From: Gnetum montanum
Taxonomy: Eukaryota > Streptophyta > Gnetopsida > Gnetales > Gnetaceae
Direction of reading: 5' to 3'
DNA: 64,000 nt
Assembly: GCA_015680685.1 (NCBI GenBank)
Contig: MNCI01014373.1
Location: 212,528-276,527, forward strand
Part shown: positions 10,532 through 20,710 of the stretch, in pieces
Numbering within the stretch: position 1 is the first letter of the stretch
Layout of the letters: the number at the start of each line of letters is the position of its first letter
Program-made: the position numbers and the translations under genes
The notes under the pieces: model-generated
Databases searched by the model: none
Told to the model about the DNA's origin: nothing
The model's input: the letters and a program-made list of their open reading frames with translations, nothing else

Positions 10532-12853
10532 TTATTCATTGCCAATATGAATGGTGTTAATCACATAGGGTGCGTCTTTGGTGTTAAGAGGATCTTTGTA
10601 GACCTCCATAGACTGATTTTGAGGTCTTACTGGGTTGGCTTCATCAAAGACTATCTCACCTCTATCAATCATATGTTTTATGTCTTGTTTTAGGGTGAAG
10701 TAGTAATTGGTTCCATGTCCACATCGCTGGTGATACTCACAAAATCTGTCTAACCTGAAACCTCTTGGAACAGGGGGTTCATTAGCTATTACCAATGTTG
10801 GGTTTTTAACCAACTCATAGTATCAGTCATGTCTTTGAGATGCTATAGGAGACATTTGCTTATGTTGAATCATCCCAGATTTCAGTAGTTGGTCCAGTAG
10901 TTGTGAAGGCTTCATGGGTAAGGGCATGTAGTAGGAAGGGTCTTTTTGTTTGAAGGTACGAGTGTGACTTGTGTTATCGGTTTGGGTAGAGGAGGGCCCA
11001 CGTGTAGGTGTAGGAGTAGTTCTTTCATGACTAGTGGGGGTAATGGGTTGTTTCCCTTTTTGCCCTGCATTGTTGGATCGAAATGTCTTTGCCACTGCTA
11101 CGACTATTGTTTTACACTTGTCCTTATCTTTTTTTGTATGTTGGCTTTTGAAAGTTAGGTAAGTTGGATCATGACTTGTCTGTGCCATCTCTTCTATGTT
11201 TTTGATTTGGACAAACGCCTGACTCAAAGTGCAAGCATTCAGATAATAGAGTTTTGACTTAATGAAATCATTCACGGCACTCTTGAGGATTGTAAGTAAA
11301 TACAATTTCGGGATAGGCTCGTGAAGCTCGTTAAGGGAAGCGCTCCATCTTTGGATGAACTTTTGTATGGGCTCTAATGGCGCTTGTTTTATTTTGATTA
11401 GACTGTCTAGTGTGCCTTCAGGTTTCAGGTTATACTTAAAATAGGTAACGAATTGATGTAACAAATCCTCTAGAGAGGATATGGAGTTACGAGGTAAGGA
11501 TCGGTACTAGTCTAAAGCTCTTCTAGTTAAGGACATGGCAAATACATGCAGGATTTCATGAGGCCAAGCTTGGAGTAACAAACACTCTAATCGAAATGTC
11601 ACTAGGTGAGCATTTGGATCTCCCTCTCCGTTATACTTGGTCAATTGTGGCAATGAAATTCCTTTTGGTAGAGTCAATGGTGGCATTGAAGAGCTAATCG
11701 GATCATCCTGATAAAAATCCATCACCTTGACTTCTTCAGTGTTTGCCATTTTGAGGTGCTTTACCTCATCAGTCAACGTTTGCATTATTTTTCTAACCTC
11801 TACCCATTTTTGGGCACTAGGTGGAGTAGCTGGTTGATTAGATTCAGCATGATAATAGTTATATTGTTGTGTGATTTGTGGGAAAGATGATTGTAGGGTT
11901 GTTGATGGTTGTAATTGAGGGACATTCATGGATGGGATTGTAATGGGTGGTATGCTGTAATGAGCTGGTTGATGTTGTTGAATGACAGATGCAGGCCACT
12001 GCCCAGTTACAAGTTGTGAGGAAACACCCTGAACCTATTGAGTTGCAGTAGTGAAGGGAATTCCTTGGATTTGTACTCGTGGTATGTGATGGGCGGATGT
12101 AGAAGTGGGTATCACGGATGGCATCCCAATTATTTGAGGTCGAAAGGTCCCTCCCATATTAGCTTGAGAGGGGAGTTTTTGGTATTGTCCTTGTGAGATG
12201 GAGGGTAAAGTGGTAATCAGAGGAATAGAAGGGATGGGCATATTAAATTGGGTATTGGTCATAGGGAAAGTAGGAATGAGGGTAGGTGCTTCCTGTTGAG
12301 AGACAAATGCTTGAGTGCTTGTAAATGCATGAAGAGACATAGTCTCTCCTGTGAAAGGGTGGAATAATGGGTTTGCATAAGTATGAGGACTAAGAGTGTG
12401 GTACGAATCCCCATGTTGGGATTGAGCTGCGAAATCATCTTCCTCGTCTCCATTTTGAGGCTCTACGGTGGGTTGCCACAAGGTTTGATTCCTTTCCGTG
12501 AGGAGCTGGGATATGAGTTCGTGATGGGATTCAGAGAGGTGAATTACGTCATATGCTGAAGGGATAAAGTTATGGACTCCCTTATAGATGAGTTCATAAT
12601 GTCGTTTTGCTTCCATTTCCATGCGATGAATGGGCAGGTTAGCTTGGATCTTTATGTAGATGAAGTTGTATTGTTCCAGGGTGAGAATTGTATAGGCAGG
12701 GTCTTTGCCTTGTAACCTAAGTGACTGGTGAGTTGGCCCTTGAGGGTTCATTTCTCCAATGATGACTGTGGGTTCAGTTGGAGTCACAGGATCTGAGATT
12801 TCAGCATTAAGGTCAGAAACAAGCAATATTGCTTTTATTTGAGAAGATTCCAT
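10532..12853 (-). pseudogene. gag: gag, B1
   Basis: The start is the ATG at 12853 (MESSQIKAIL), shared with B2, directly after the leader repeats. The frame runs with stops through 12035, 11929-11507, 11464-10823 and 10813-10532. The middle carries the capsid-like segment (MDFYQDDP, then LTKYNGEGDPNAHLVTF, ending in RRALD followed by TAG where A2 has the Trp of ALDWYR). The C-terminal Tat-type zinc-binding motif reads FCEYHQRCGHGTNYY, where the last Cys has become Tyr. The stops at about 12034 and 11506 are also in B2, so this gag was already defective in their common ancestor. Confidence 0.8.
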
Positions 12854-13590
12854 GTGTGCAAGCTAGCTTGAGCAAGCTAGGTAGCGTGTGTAGCTATGCA
12901 GCTTGGGCAAGCTAGGCATATGCAAGCTAGCTTGAGCAAGCTAGGTAGCGTGTGCAGCTGTGTAGCTTGGGCAAGCTGGGAGTATGTAAGCTAGCTTGAG
13001 CAAGCTAGGCAGCATGTGTAGCTGTGCAGCTTGGGCAAGCTGGGCGTATGTAAGCTAGCTTGAGCAAGCTAGGCAGTGTGTGTAGCTGTGCAGCTTATGC
13101 AAATTGGGCGTGTGCAAGCTAGCTTGAGCAAGCTGGGCAACGTGTGCACCTATGCAGCATGTGCACTTCTATGAGGAAGGTATAGCGTACAACATGTCTA
13201 TGCTTAAAAATATAGCGTGTGCATGCTGGAATCAAAGGCAAAGTGTGTGTATGTTGAGGATAAGGCACAACGTATGAAGATAGGGCACATCGTCGAAAGA
13301 CAAGGCAGAATGTCTGAAGATGAGGTACAACATCTATAGAAAGAACACAACATCTAGGGCATAAGGTAACATTTGGAGGCAAAGGACAATGTGTGGAAGT
13401 TGAGGGCCATGTATGGACATTGAAGAGGGTGCAGCGTATGAACGCTGAAGAGAGTGTAGCTTATGGACGCTAGACAACAGGTAGCGTATGGATGCTGGGG
13501 CATGGGCAACTAGCAGACGCTGGATGTTGGATACTAGATGCTGGACAGTGGGGAATGCGACGACGTGTATATGAAACGTAAACAGATTTG
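12854..13590 (-). repeat. B1 leader: 64-bp tandem array and shorter repeats
   Basis: Next to gag are five units of about 64 bp, starting near 12857, 12921, 12984, 13049 and 13112. Each contains GCAAGCTAGCTTGAGCAAGC and CAGCTTGGGCAAGC. GCTAGC and AAGCTAGCTT are self-complementary. Further out (13190-13560) there are short units built on AAGACRAGGCACAACGTCT and CGTATGGACGCTG. B2 has the same layout with fewer units. No gene is present; this is the untranslated leader of the genomic RNA. Confidence 0.8.
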
Positions 13591-13608
13591 GCCCTGCTTC
13601 TAGTACCA
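13591..13608 (-). other. Primer binding site, B1
   Basis: The minus strand reads TGGTACTAGAAGCAGGGC, directly inside the LTR. It matches the family-A site (TGGTGCTAGAAGGAGGGC) at most positions. The tRNA partner is not identified. Confidence 0.65.
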
Positions 13609-13610
13609 AT

Positions 13611-15464
13611 TTCGGTATCATCCAAAATCATCGGCGTAAGGCTAGAGGAAAATGAACGTTGAAAGATATCCAGAGAGATACAGATGACCTTGCCTTCACA
13701 TGAGGGCAAGCTGGAAAAACAAAGGTAGAGTGCCTTGGATGGTCTACACGTAGATCAACCAAGGACTTCCTTGAGCATACGCGAATGGTCTATGCTGGGG
13801 TTATCGCCATGAAATGTAAAAACAGAGAACGTGATGTAACGAAATGTAAACGTGTAATATAGTGTGTAAACGTGAAAAAACATAAACAGAATGTATGTAG
13901 AAACATGCAATGAAATGGAATAATGCAAACAATGAATCAGAACAACACAATGGAAGGAAAAAATTGAAAGTGTATTGTATTAATTGAAAAAATGTGCATC
14001 GGTCAAAACGTAGTTGCAAGTCTAGATTGCAAGTCAGAGGTTAAGATTTAATGTGTGGTGTTTGCAAGTGCTGGGGGTCACGTGCGTCCGAGCTTAGGAT
14101 TGCTGGTTTTCTTTTTAAAATTTTTGCCAACCTTGTTTATGTTAATGGACAGGGTATTTATACATTTTTTCTAGGCTTAGGAGTAGGATTCGTGAATGAG
14201 GTGAATGGCTGTAAGATCCGTGGAAAACAAATCGCATGACAAGTGTACATAGGCAGACTACGTTCTAGACCAGGTGCACTGTATCTTACAACGCAAGCTA
14301 GCTTACGCTCATGGAAGTAGCGTAAGAGCTTGACAAGCTCACATATGGTGAAGCTTACAATGAAAATTTACAATGAATTCGAAGAGGGATTGACTCTGGA
14401 TCGCTTGAAACTTCATGGTCTCTTAAATCGATTACTGTAGGATATCGATTTGAGTGGTTTGGTGGCTATTTGAGGTGTATCTGCTTCACCAGGGCTCCCA
14501 GCATGAGTTGATTTGGTCCTGGCCTATCCTCAGCATGCATCAGAAGTGCTTTTGCTTGGTCATGACCAGTGCTCATGCTGGGCTCACTTGGTCATGACTA
14601 GTGCTCATGCTAGGCTCACATTGCCAGCATGACCTGAGCGTGACCAACTAGAAGTGACACATTTTGAGCTGAATCTTGACCTCTGACGCTTGTTCTTTGA
14701 AGTGCAACTACTGCCTACTCTCCAGGGTGGCCTAGATGCTGAGTTTGAGTCTTTTTGTGCCTTGATTTAGGTTATTTTGGCAACTCACACAGGGCTTACG
14801 CTGTCAGCGTGACCCCAATGTGACCACAGCGTGACCAAGCCAAAATGCCTTGTTTCATGCCTAAATCTTGATTTTATGGAGCCTATGAACAAGTAGAACT
14901 ATTGCTTGTCCTTGGGGATTGAGTTGATGCTAAAAATTATGCTTGGGACTACTTAATTTGACCTATTTTTGTTTGGTACCCTAGTGTGAGTAAAAAAATC
15001 ATGTGATTTCGAGCTTAATTTTTGAGGTTTTAGAGGCTGGGAGCTGCAATGAACATTAGTGAAGCTTGAGGGGAGTCTATGTGCTTGAATTTAGACTATT
15101 TGGACTTGATTTTAGGGCTTTGAAAGTTGCTCAAGCTGTACTCAGACTGTACTCATGCTAGGCAGCATGACCTTAGCATGAGTAGCAAGATTCGTGTGAT
15201 TGTAACTTGAAATCTTGGGTTCTGGATGGTGAAACTTGGAGTAGTCATCAATGGGCCCCAAGGGGGCTTTGCTCATTTAAATTAGGATTTGTTTGACCTG
15301 ATTTGGAAGCTGTCAGGATTGGTCACATTGAAGGTAAGCTAGCTTGACCGCATGCAAACTAGACGTGAGTTCCATGCCTTAGTTAAGCTTTACCTCTTGA
15401 ATGCCGAAAGAGCTTGAGTCGTTCTTGTTTTAAAGTGCCCAAGCTGAAATTTTGTGGTGTTTCA
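13611..15464 (-). mobile_element. LTR shared by B1 (5' LTR) and B2 (3' LTR), 1.85 kb
   Basis: On the minus strand it begins TGAAACACCAC at 15464 and ends close to the B1 primer site. To its right lies the purine tract that precedes a 3' LTR (B2); to its left lies the primer site that follows a 5' LTR (B1). One LTR therefore joins two internal regions. It aligns throughout with the split B2 5' LTR (30848-31015 plus 49242-50925). A TATA box (GTATAAATAC, minus) lies at 14163-14154. Many short GTGAGC/AGCATGACC motifs are scattered in it. The exact left end is uncertain by a few bases because no clear TG is visible there. Confidence 0.82.
14154..14163 (-). promoter_or_regulatory. TATA box of the shared B LTR
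   Basis: The minus strand reads GTATAAATAC. The other B LTR has GCATAAATAC at about 49627-49618. It is the likely core promoter of family B. Confidence 0.6.
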
Positions 15465-15478
15465 TTGGCCCCTGTTTG
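15465..15478 (-). other. Polypurine tract of B2
   Basis: On the minus strand CAAACAGGGGCCAA stands directly before the LTR start TGAAACACC. A2 has AAAGAGGGGCTAA at the same place. This is the plus-strand primer position of reverse transcription. Confidence 0.65.
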
Positions 15479-16639
15479 TTGACATCTATAGGAATCCACC
15501 TGAGAGGCATCGACAAAGAAGTACAAAACACCATGAACAACCAAGTACCAAGCATTATCTGTTGGCCCCTGGCCGGATGTCATCGCACTGTGTTCAAAAG
15601 TTCAAGGGATTGGGGAGATGAAGTTCAAGATGCAAGGGGATTGGCTGTAACTGGAAAAATCAAAAGATGATCAAGGGTTATAAGTGTTGCCAGAATTGTG
15701 GGAGAGGAGTGCTCTTGCGTGAGCAGGTTGTGTCATTGGTCCTTGCCAATAGCTGGGTTTTCAGTAGACTTAGAACCAAGACATTGGAGGTGCGTTCTTT
15801 GGAGAAATGGAATCCTTGTGTTATGTTTAAGGGGGCCTGTTGTAAATAGCCAAAGCCACCCGATGACATGCAGCATGATCATTTGAGACAAAAGTATTTT
15901 TTTCAAGACAATTTCCTTCTCGCTTGGGGCTTGTATGAGAAGAGCCAATGATCTTTGGTCTATGATGTCCACGAGGTCATGAAGACCTTTTCCAAGCATT
16001 TTTCTCTTTGACATTTTTTGTTCATTTCCATTTTCTTTTTATTTTTTGTTTTTTTAGTCTTTTTGATAGCTTGCTTTTAGTGCTATGCTCATGCTCATGC
16101 ACTTGCATTTGTATCATGTATTGTGTATTGTGCTTTGCGTTGCAACTGCCTAGAGAATCACAGTGTACAACAGTGTATCAAGAGCTTCAGGTGAGTATTG
16201 CATCAGGGAGATGTAAATGAATAAGATAAGGGGAACATGATGAGGAAAAGAGAATGTATCAGGCATAGGGAATGTACTTGTGAATGGATTGATGAACCTA
16301 GTTGCAAGTGTCAGGAAGAATGTGATACCTTGTTATCATGATGAAGTGCATTTGTGCATGAACGCCTCAATCGTGTCATCCTGCGAACACAACTCCAAGG
16401 AGACAAGAAAACCACAAGTGATTTAGTTAGCTAAAAACTTGAAACTTGAATGTAGCTGATGGAATGGAGCCATCATGTGAGGTTTCAAGGCAAACAAAAT
16501 CTTGAACAACATCAGTTTCATCAGGTCTATGTGACAAATCAGGCGGCAGGTTTTTGGTGAGCACGTATAGCTGACTGCAGCATCATGTCTTTTCAAATGA
16601 TGCCAAGTTGTTGATGAGGTCACCAATTTGTCGTTGTAG
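15479..16639. other. 3' noncoding region of B2
   Basis: About 1.2 kb lie between the post-integrase repeat and the purine tract. Several short open frames overlap on both strands (15383-15886 and 16008-16220), but none looks like a family I recognise and none is conserved in A2. T-rich stretches at 16008-16080 explain the hydrophobic peptide there. I call no gene. Confidence 0.5.
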
Positions 16640-16935
16640 TGGACTGTTATGGATTAGTTTCACGTCATAATCCTTTGGATGTTGCCTATTTATCGTCATA
16701 GCAGACGGTGCATTGCTAGTTTATAGTCATGGCAGACTATGAAGAGGCAAGCTAGTTTATAGTCTTAGCAGACTCTGGTGAACAAGCGTGGTAGTTTAAT
16801 GTCATACCGCACATAGTTGTATGGTGTCAGTTTATTGTCATGATGCCAAGACATTCTGTGGTGCTAGTTTTAAGTCATAGCTCCAACACTGTTATGTGGT
16901 ATCAGTTTTAGATCATTGTGCCAGGACTGATACGT
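16640..16935 (-). repeat. Degenerate repeat after integrase (B2)
   Basis: About seven units of the type TAGTTTATAGTCATGGCAGAC occur at intervals of roughly 40-50 bp. A2 has the opposite-strand equivalent (GATAAACTGGCATCGCGCGTCCGCTATG) at 46104-46500, and related units flank the passenger gene. The role is unknown. Confidence 0.7.
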
Positions 16936-16947
16936 ACCTTGGGCTCA

Positions 16948-18060
16948 CTAGACATAGAATGGTTTTAGGTACACATGATTTGTAGGATTGGCAAACTCGT
17001 TTTCGTCCATGTCGGCGAGTTTGAATGCCCCGTTATCATATACCTTGATGACTAAGTAAGGCCCTTCCCAGTTAGCTGAGAATTTGTCTGAGTGTTCGCA
17101 GACTGCCTTGAGAACTAGGTCAGCTTCCTTGATCAGCTGCTTATCTGGATCATGTTGATGGCATCGCCGTTCTTTGGTACCATTTAATTTGATCGAGCGA
17201 TCGTACTCTTTCTTCCTCCAGCGAGTCAAGGTCAGTGATGCGTAGCTCATTGTTCTAACCTTCATCGAGGAGGAGGCTAGAGAGCGTTATCCATAGCGAG
17301 GGAACCTATAACTCCAAAGGTAACACAACTTTGGACCCGTATACAAGGCTATATGGTGTTTTACCTATGGATGTTTGATGCATTGTTCGGTATGCCCACA
17401 ATGCATAGATTAACTGCTCGTGCCATCATCTCTTGCTTTGATTCAACATCTTTTTGAGCACCATGATGACCGTTTTATTTGTAGACTCTGCTTGACCATT
17501 GCTCTATGGGTAGTAGGGTGATGAAAATGAATTTTTAATACCTAGGCTTTCACAGAAGCTTTTAGTATCCGTCCTGCTGAATTGTGGTCCATTATCGGTA
17601 ACTATGATCATCGGGATACCAAAGCGGGTCACAATGTATTCTAATATGAAATTTCAAACATGTTTAGACATGGTTTTCCTAAGGGGAATATCTTCTATCC
17701 ATTTTGTCAAATATTCAGTTGCGGTGATAATGAAGCTATGTCCTGCCGAAGATGATGGCGTTATTGGCCCAATGATGTTTAATCCCCATTTTTAGAATGG
17801 CCATGTGATTTGTGCAGTATGCAACTTGTTAGGTGGCACATGTATTAGGTTATCGTGCCTTTGGCAAGTGTTACATTTCCTTGACCCTGGAGAGGCAATC
17901 ATACTCTATGTGTGGCCAATAATAGCCCAAACGTCTAATTTTCGTTGCCATTGATTTGGGTGCTATATGCCCTCCACAAAGTCCTTCTTGAACCTATTCT
18001 ATGATTGTTTGACCATTGATGCTATAAATGTACACTAACAGAATGCCTTCATAGGACCTG
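16948..18060 (-). pseudogene. int: Integrase, B2
   Basis: Integrase inserts the DNA copy into the chromosome. In this decayed copy I can follow an HHCC-like N-terminal part (HIAPKSMATKIRRLGYYWP), the core and the C-terminal segment. The core has TDNGPQFSRTD (second catalytic Asp, near 17600) and SNGQAESTNKT (catalytic Glu). The first catalytic Asp, within WGLDLIGPIT in A2, reads GLNIIGPIT here, so Asp is now Asn. The C-terminal open frame (17265-16948) contains FSANWEGPYLVIKVY and ends at LKPFYV, as in A2. No chromodomain follows, as expected for Tat. Stops and frame changes are many. Confidence 0.8.
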
Positions 18061-18194
18061 CGACATAATGTATCTCCTATTAATGCATACTGCCGAGAGC
18101 GTTTTTGCACCGCATCTTTTTGGGCACTTTTCAAATGTTGTGGCAGTTCGCCTTGTTGAAGGTACTCTTTTATGTCATCGCACCATTCTATTGC

Positions 18195-18845
18195 TTATGT
18201 AGTGCTAACAGACGCTATGGGTATTTCGTCGAGAGCGTTGATTATGGGTTTGGTACAATTTGTTATGGAGCTAGGTAATGTATGGAACATCTTAGGTGTC
18301 ATGTTCAAGGCTAGTGTAGCAAGTGCATCGACAATGGTATTTTCATTCCTAGGAATATGTTGCACATCTACGTTGATCAATTGTTTTAGCAAGTGTTTAG
18401 TCAGGTCATAGTATGGTTGCAAATGAGAAGCTTTGCATGCGTAAACCTTTGTGACTTGATTGATTACTAACTGTGAGTCTCCTCGAACTACAAGACGTGT
18501 GATTCCCGAAGTTAGTGCTACTATAACACCTCTAAAAAGACCTTCATACTCTGCCACATTGTTGGTACAAGGGAATTTTAGTTGATAGACAAAGGAGAAA
18601 ATTTCTCTGGAAGGATACGTTATGATGGTTGTAGCATTTCCTCCTTGGAAGGTGCATGCTCCATCGAAGTACAGGATTGCATTGTAGTTATTAGGCACCG
18701 TGTCTATGCTGTTAATATTCTCATCAAGGAATTCAGGGTTGATTGTTGCTTGATCTTGTGTCGGTGATGTGGTTAATTGATTGGCTATTACTTGACCCTT
18801 AGTGGAGGACTGAGTAACATAGCCTAGGTCAAACTCTGTAATCAT
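18195..18845 (-). pseudogene. Archaeal-type RNase H (aRH), B2
   Basis: This is the second RNase H that marks the Tat branch. Visible features are AILYFDGACTFQGG (first catalytic Asp), NNVAEYEGLFRGV (catalytic Glu), VVRGDSQLVINQV (second Asp) and HIPRNENTIVDALATLA (last Asp). The four acids are therefore present and the frame is open for about 216 codons, one of the best-kept pieces of B2. It sits between the RT-linked RNase H and the integrase, within one polyprotein. The role of the additional RNase H in these elements is not settled. Confidence 0.85.
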
Positions 18846-18849
18846 CGCC

Positions 18850-20270
18850 TTCCATCTAGCTATCCTACTTGATTCATAGATGTTGTTGGTGATAGCTCAA
18901 AGCACGTTATCTTTGCAAATGATATTGACTTGATTGTGGAAGAGGTAATGTCGCCACTTTTTTAAAGAAAAGACAAGGGCAAGACATAACCTTTCCATGT
19001 CGTTGTATCATTGTTCATAGGCAACTAGGGTGTGGCTTAAATAGTAAATGGGGATCTTGATTTTTTCTTCTCGTTTTTGACAAAGCATAGATGCAATAGA
19101 TGAATCAGATTTGGCGAGGTAGATGTAAAAAGGCTTATCGCTTTGCGGGGGATGAACCATTGGTAGTTGAGCCAACTCCATTTTTATGTTTTCAAATGCT
19201 TCTTGACACTATTGAGTCCATTGGAAATGGACATTCTTCCACATTAAATGCTGCATGGGTTTCAACTTATCAGTTAGTTTCGCGATAAAGCTTCTAATGA
19301 ATTGCAATGTAGCTTGCAGACCACGTAATTCAGTAAAGTTCCTAGGTGGTTGCATACTGGTTATTGCTTTAACCTTATCGGGGTCTACTTGTATACCTAT
19401 TTTGAAGACTACGAAGCCAAGAATGTTTCCCATTTTAACTCCAAAGACGCATTTCTTTGGGTTGAGTCTAAGGTCGTATTTGAGACAATGTTTGAGTATC
19501 AAGTATAAGTCCTTTGCGTGTTGCTCGGTTATTTTGGACTTGACTGTGATGTCGTCTACATAATCGTTGAGAGAATCAAGCATGTAATTGCTAAATATAT
19601 ATGTCATTGCTCATTGATATGTAGCACCTGCATTTTTGAGATTGAATGGCATCATTGTTTAACAGAACGTGTCCCAAGGTGTCATGAAGGTTTTCCTGAG
19701 TTGGTGTTCTGGGTTGATCCTAATTTGGTTGTATCCTGAGAACCCGTCCATAAAGGATAACAATGCGTGCCTAGCGGTTGAGTCAATGAGTTGATCGATA
19801 CTGGGTAGCGGGAAGTCATCCTTTATAGTGGCTATGTTGAGGTCACTGAAGTCAATGCATATGTGAATGCTACCATTCTTCTTGGGGACTACAACAATGT
19901 TGGATACCCAATCGGCATAGTCAACAGCTCAGATGAAATTGGCTTGATACAGCTTCATGATTTTGTTACAAACTGCCAATGCTACCTCATGCTTAACCTT
20001 TCATGCTTTTTGCTTTACTGGTCTAAATTTTTCATCGAGGATGATGTTATGCTGGATGATGTGAGGGTCTAGTCTTGGCATATCGGTATATGACCAAGCA
20101 AATGTTTTGATGTTGTTCTTCAGCACTTGTGTAATTTCATTGGCAAGTTGTGGATTTAGTAGAGTACTTAGTTTTAATGCTTTAACTTTGCCACTAGACA
20201 TAGTGATGGGGACTTCAACGAGGGGATCTTTAGTGATGTTGTCGGCTTCTAAGTCCAAAGTTTTAGTCAT
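18850..20270 (-). pseudogene. pol: Reverse transcriptase and first RNase H, B2
   Basis: The frame opens with MTKTLDLEADNITKDPLVEV, matching the family-A QALDLEAGDVIEDPLVEI. The RT core follows with WVSNIVVVPKKNG, LLSFMDGFSGYNQ, then LNDYVDDITVKS near 19560-19530, where the catalytic YVDD is intact. LNPKKCVFGVK and ELRGLQATLQFIRSFI belong to the thumb and connection part. The linked RNase H towards 18850 is broken by stops. At least four in-frame stops lie in the RT itself. To the right, instead of direct fusion to protease, comes the passenger gene. Confidence 0.88.
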
Positions 20271-20710
20271 ATCCTCGGGGTAGTCTGATGTTTTTTTGTG
20301 TGTTATACGTAGGTGTGTATAATGCTACAACAAATAAGATTGCAATAAAATATAAGGGTAATCATAACATAGATGAAAATGAAATAGAATAAGATGGATG
20401 AACAAAAAGGGGGGGGGGGGGGGGGGCGTTTAAAAGAAGTTTAAAAATGAAGGAAGGTCATTTGTGTCTTTGTTTAGAGGGCGATAGCATGACTAGCATG
20501 AGAAAACCTCCATAGCATGAGCAGGCTTCTCAGCATGAGCAAGCTTCATAGCATGAGCATGCTTCACAGCGTGAGCAGTGTGAGTAGGAAGTGGTGTGAC
20601 CTCAGTACAGAGCGTGAGTGGTGTTGGAAAAAATAAAGGGGAAAGAGAAATTAAACCAAAGTAAGGGGAAGAAGTAGACCAGCTTATCATTCGTAGAGGA
20701 GAGCGAAAAA
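20271..20710. other. Gap between RT and passenger gene (B2)
   Basis: No coding region is visible. An 18-base G tract lies at 20409-20426, where B1 has a purine-rich but interrupted stretch (3060-3100). GTGAGCAGG/GCATGAGC motifs repeat at 20480-20590. This would be the upstream region of the passenger gene on the plus strand, but I cannot point to a convincing TATA box. Confidence 0.45.

Larger units (their letters stand above)
2782..15464 (-). mobile_element. B1: family-B Tat-like retrotransposon lacking RT, RNase H and integrase
   Basis: Reading leftwards from 15464 the element has an LTR (15464-13611), primer site, leader arrays, gag, protease, the opposite-strand passenger gene and a short remnant (2945-2782). 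It then stops against the A1 LTR. It is collinear with B2 from about 20290 to 31010 (offset about 17.3 kb), with roughly 90% or more identity by eye. In B2 the next segment is RT; in B1 that whole enzymatic block is absent. The LTR at 13611-15464 also serves as the 3' LTR of B2. B1 is a dead, internally deleted copy. Confidence 0.85.

Noticed and set aside
12857-13140. Regular 64-bp array considered as a CRISPR-like array
   Set aside because: Units are tandem without unique spacers, the sequence is plant nuclear, and the array is part of a retroelement leader.
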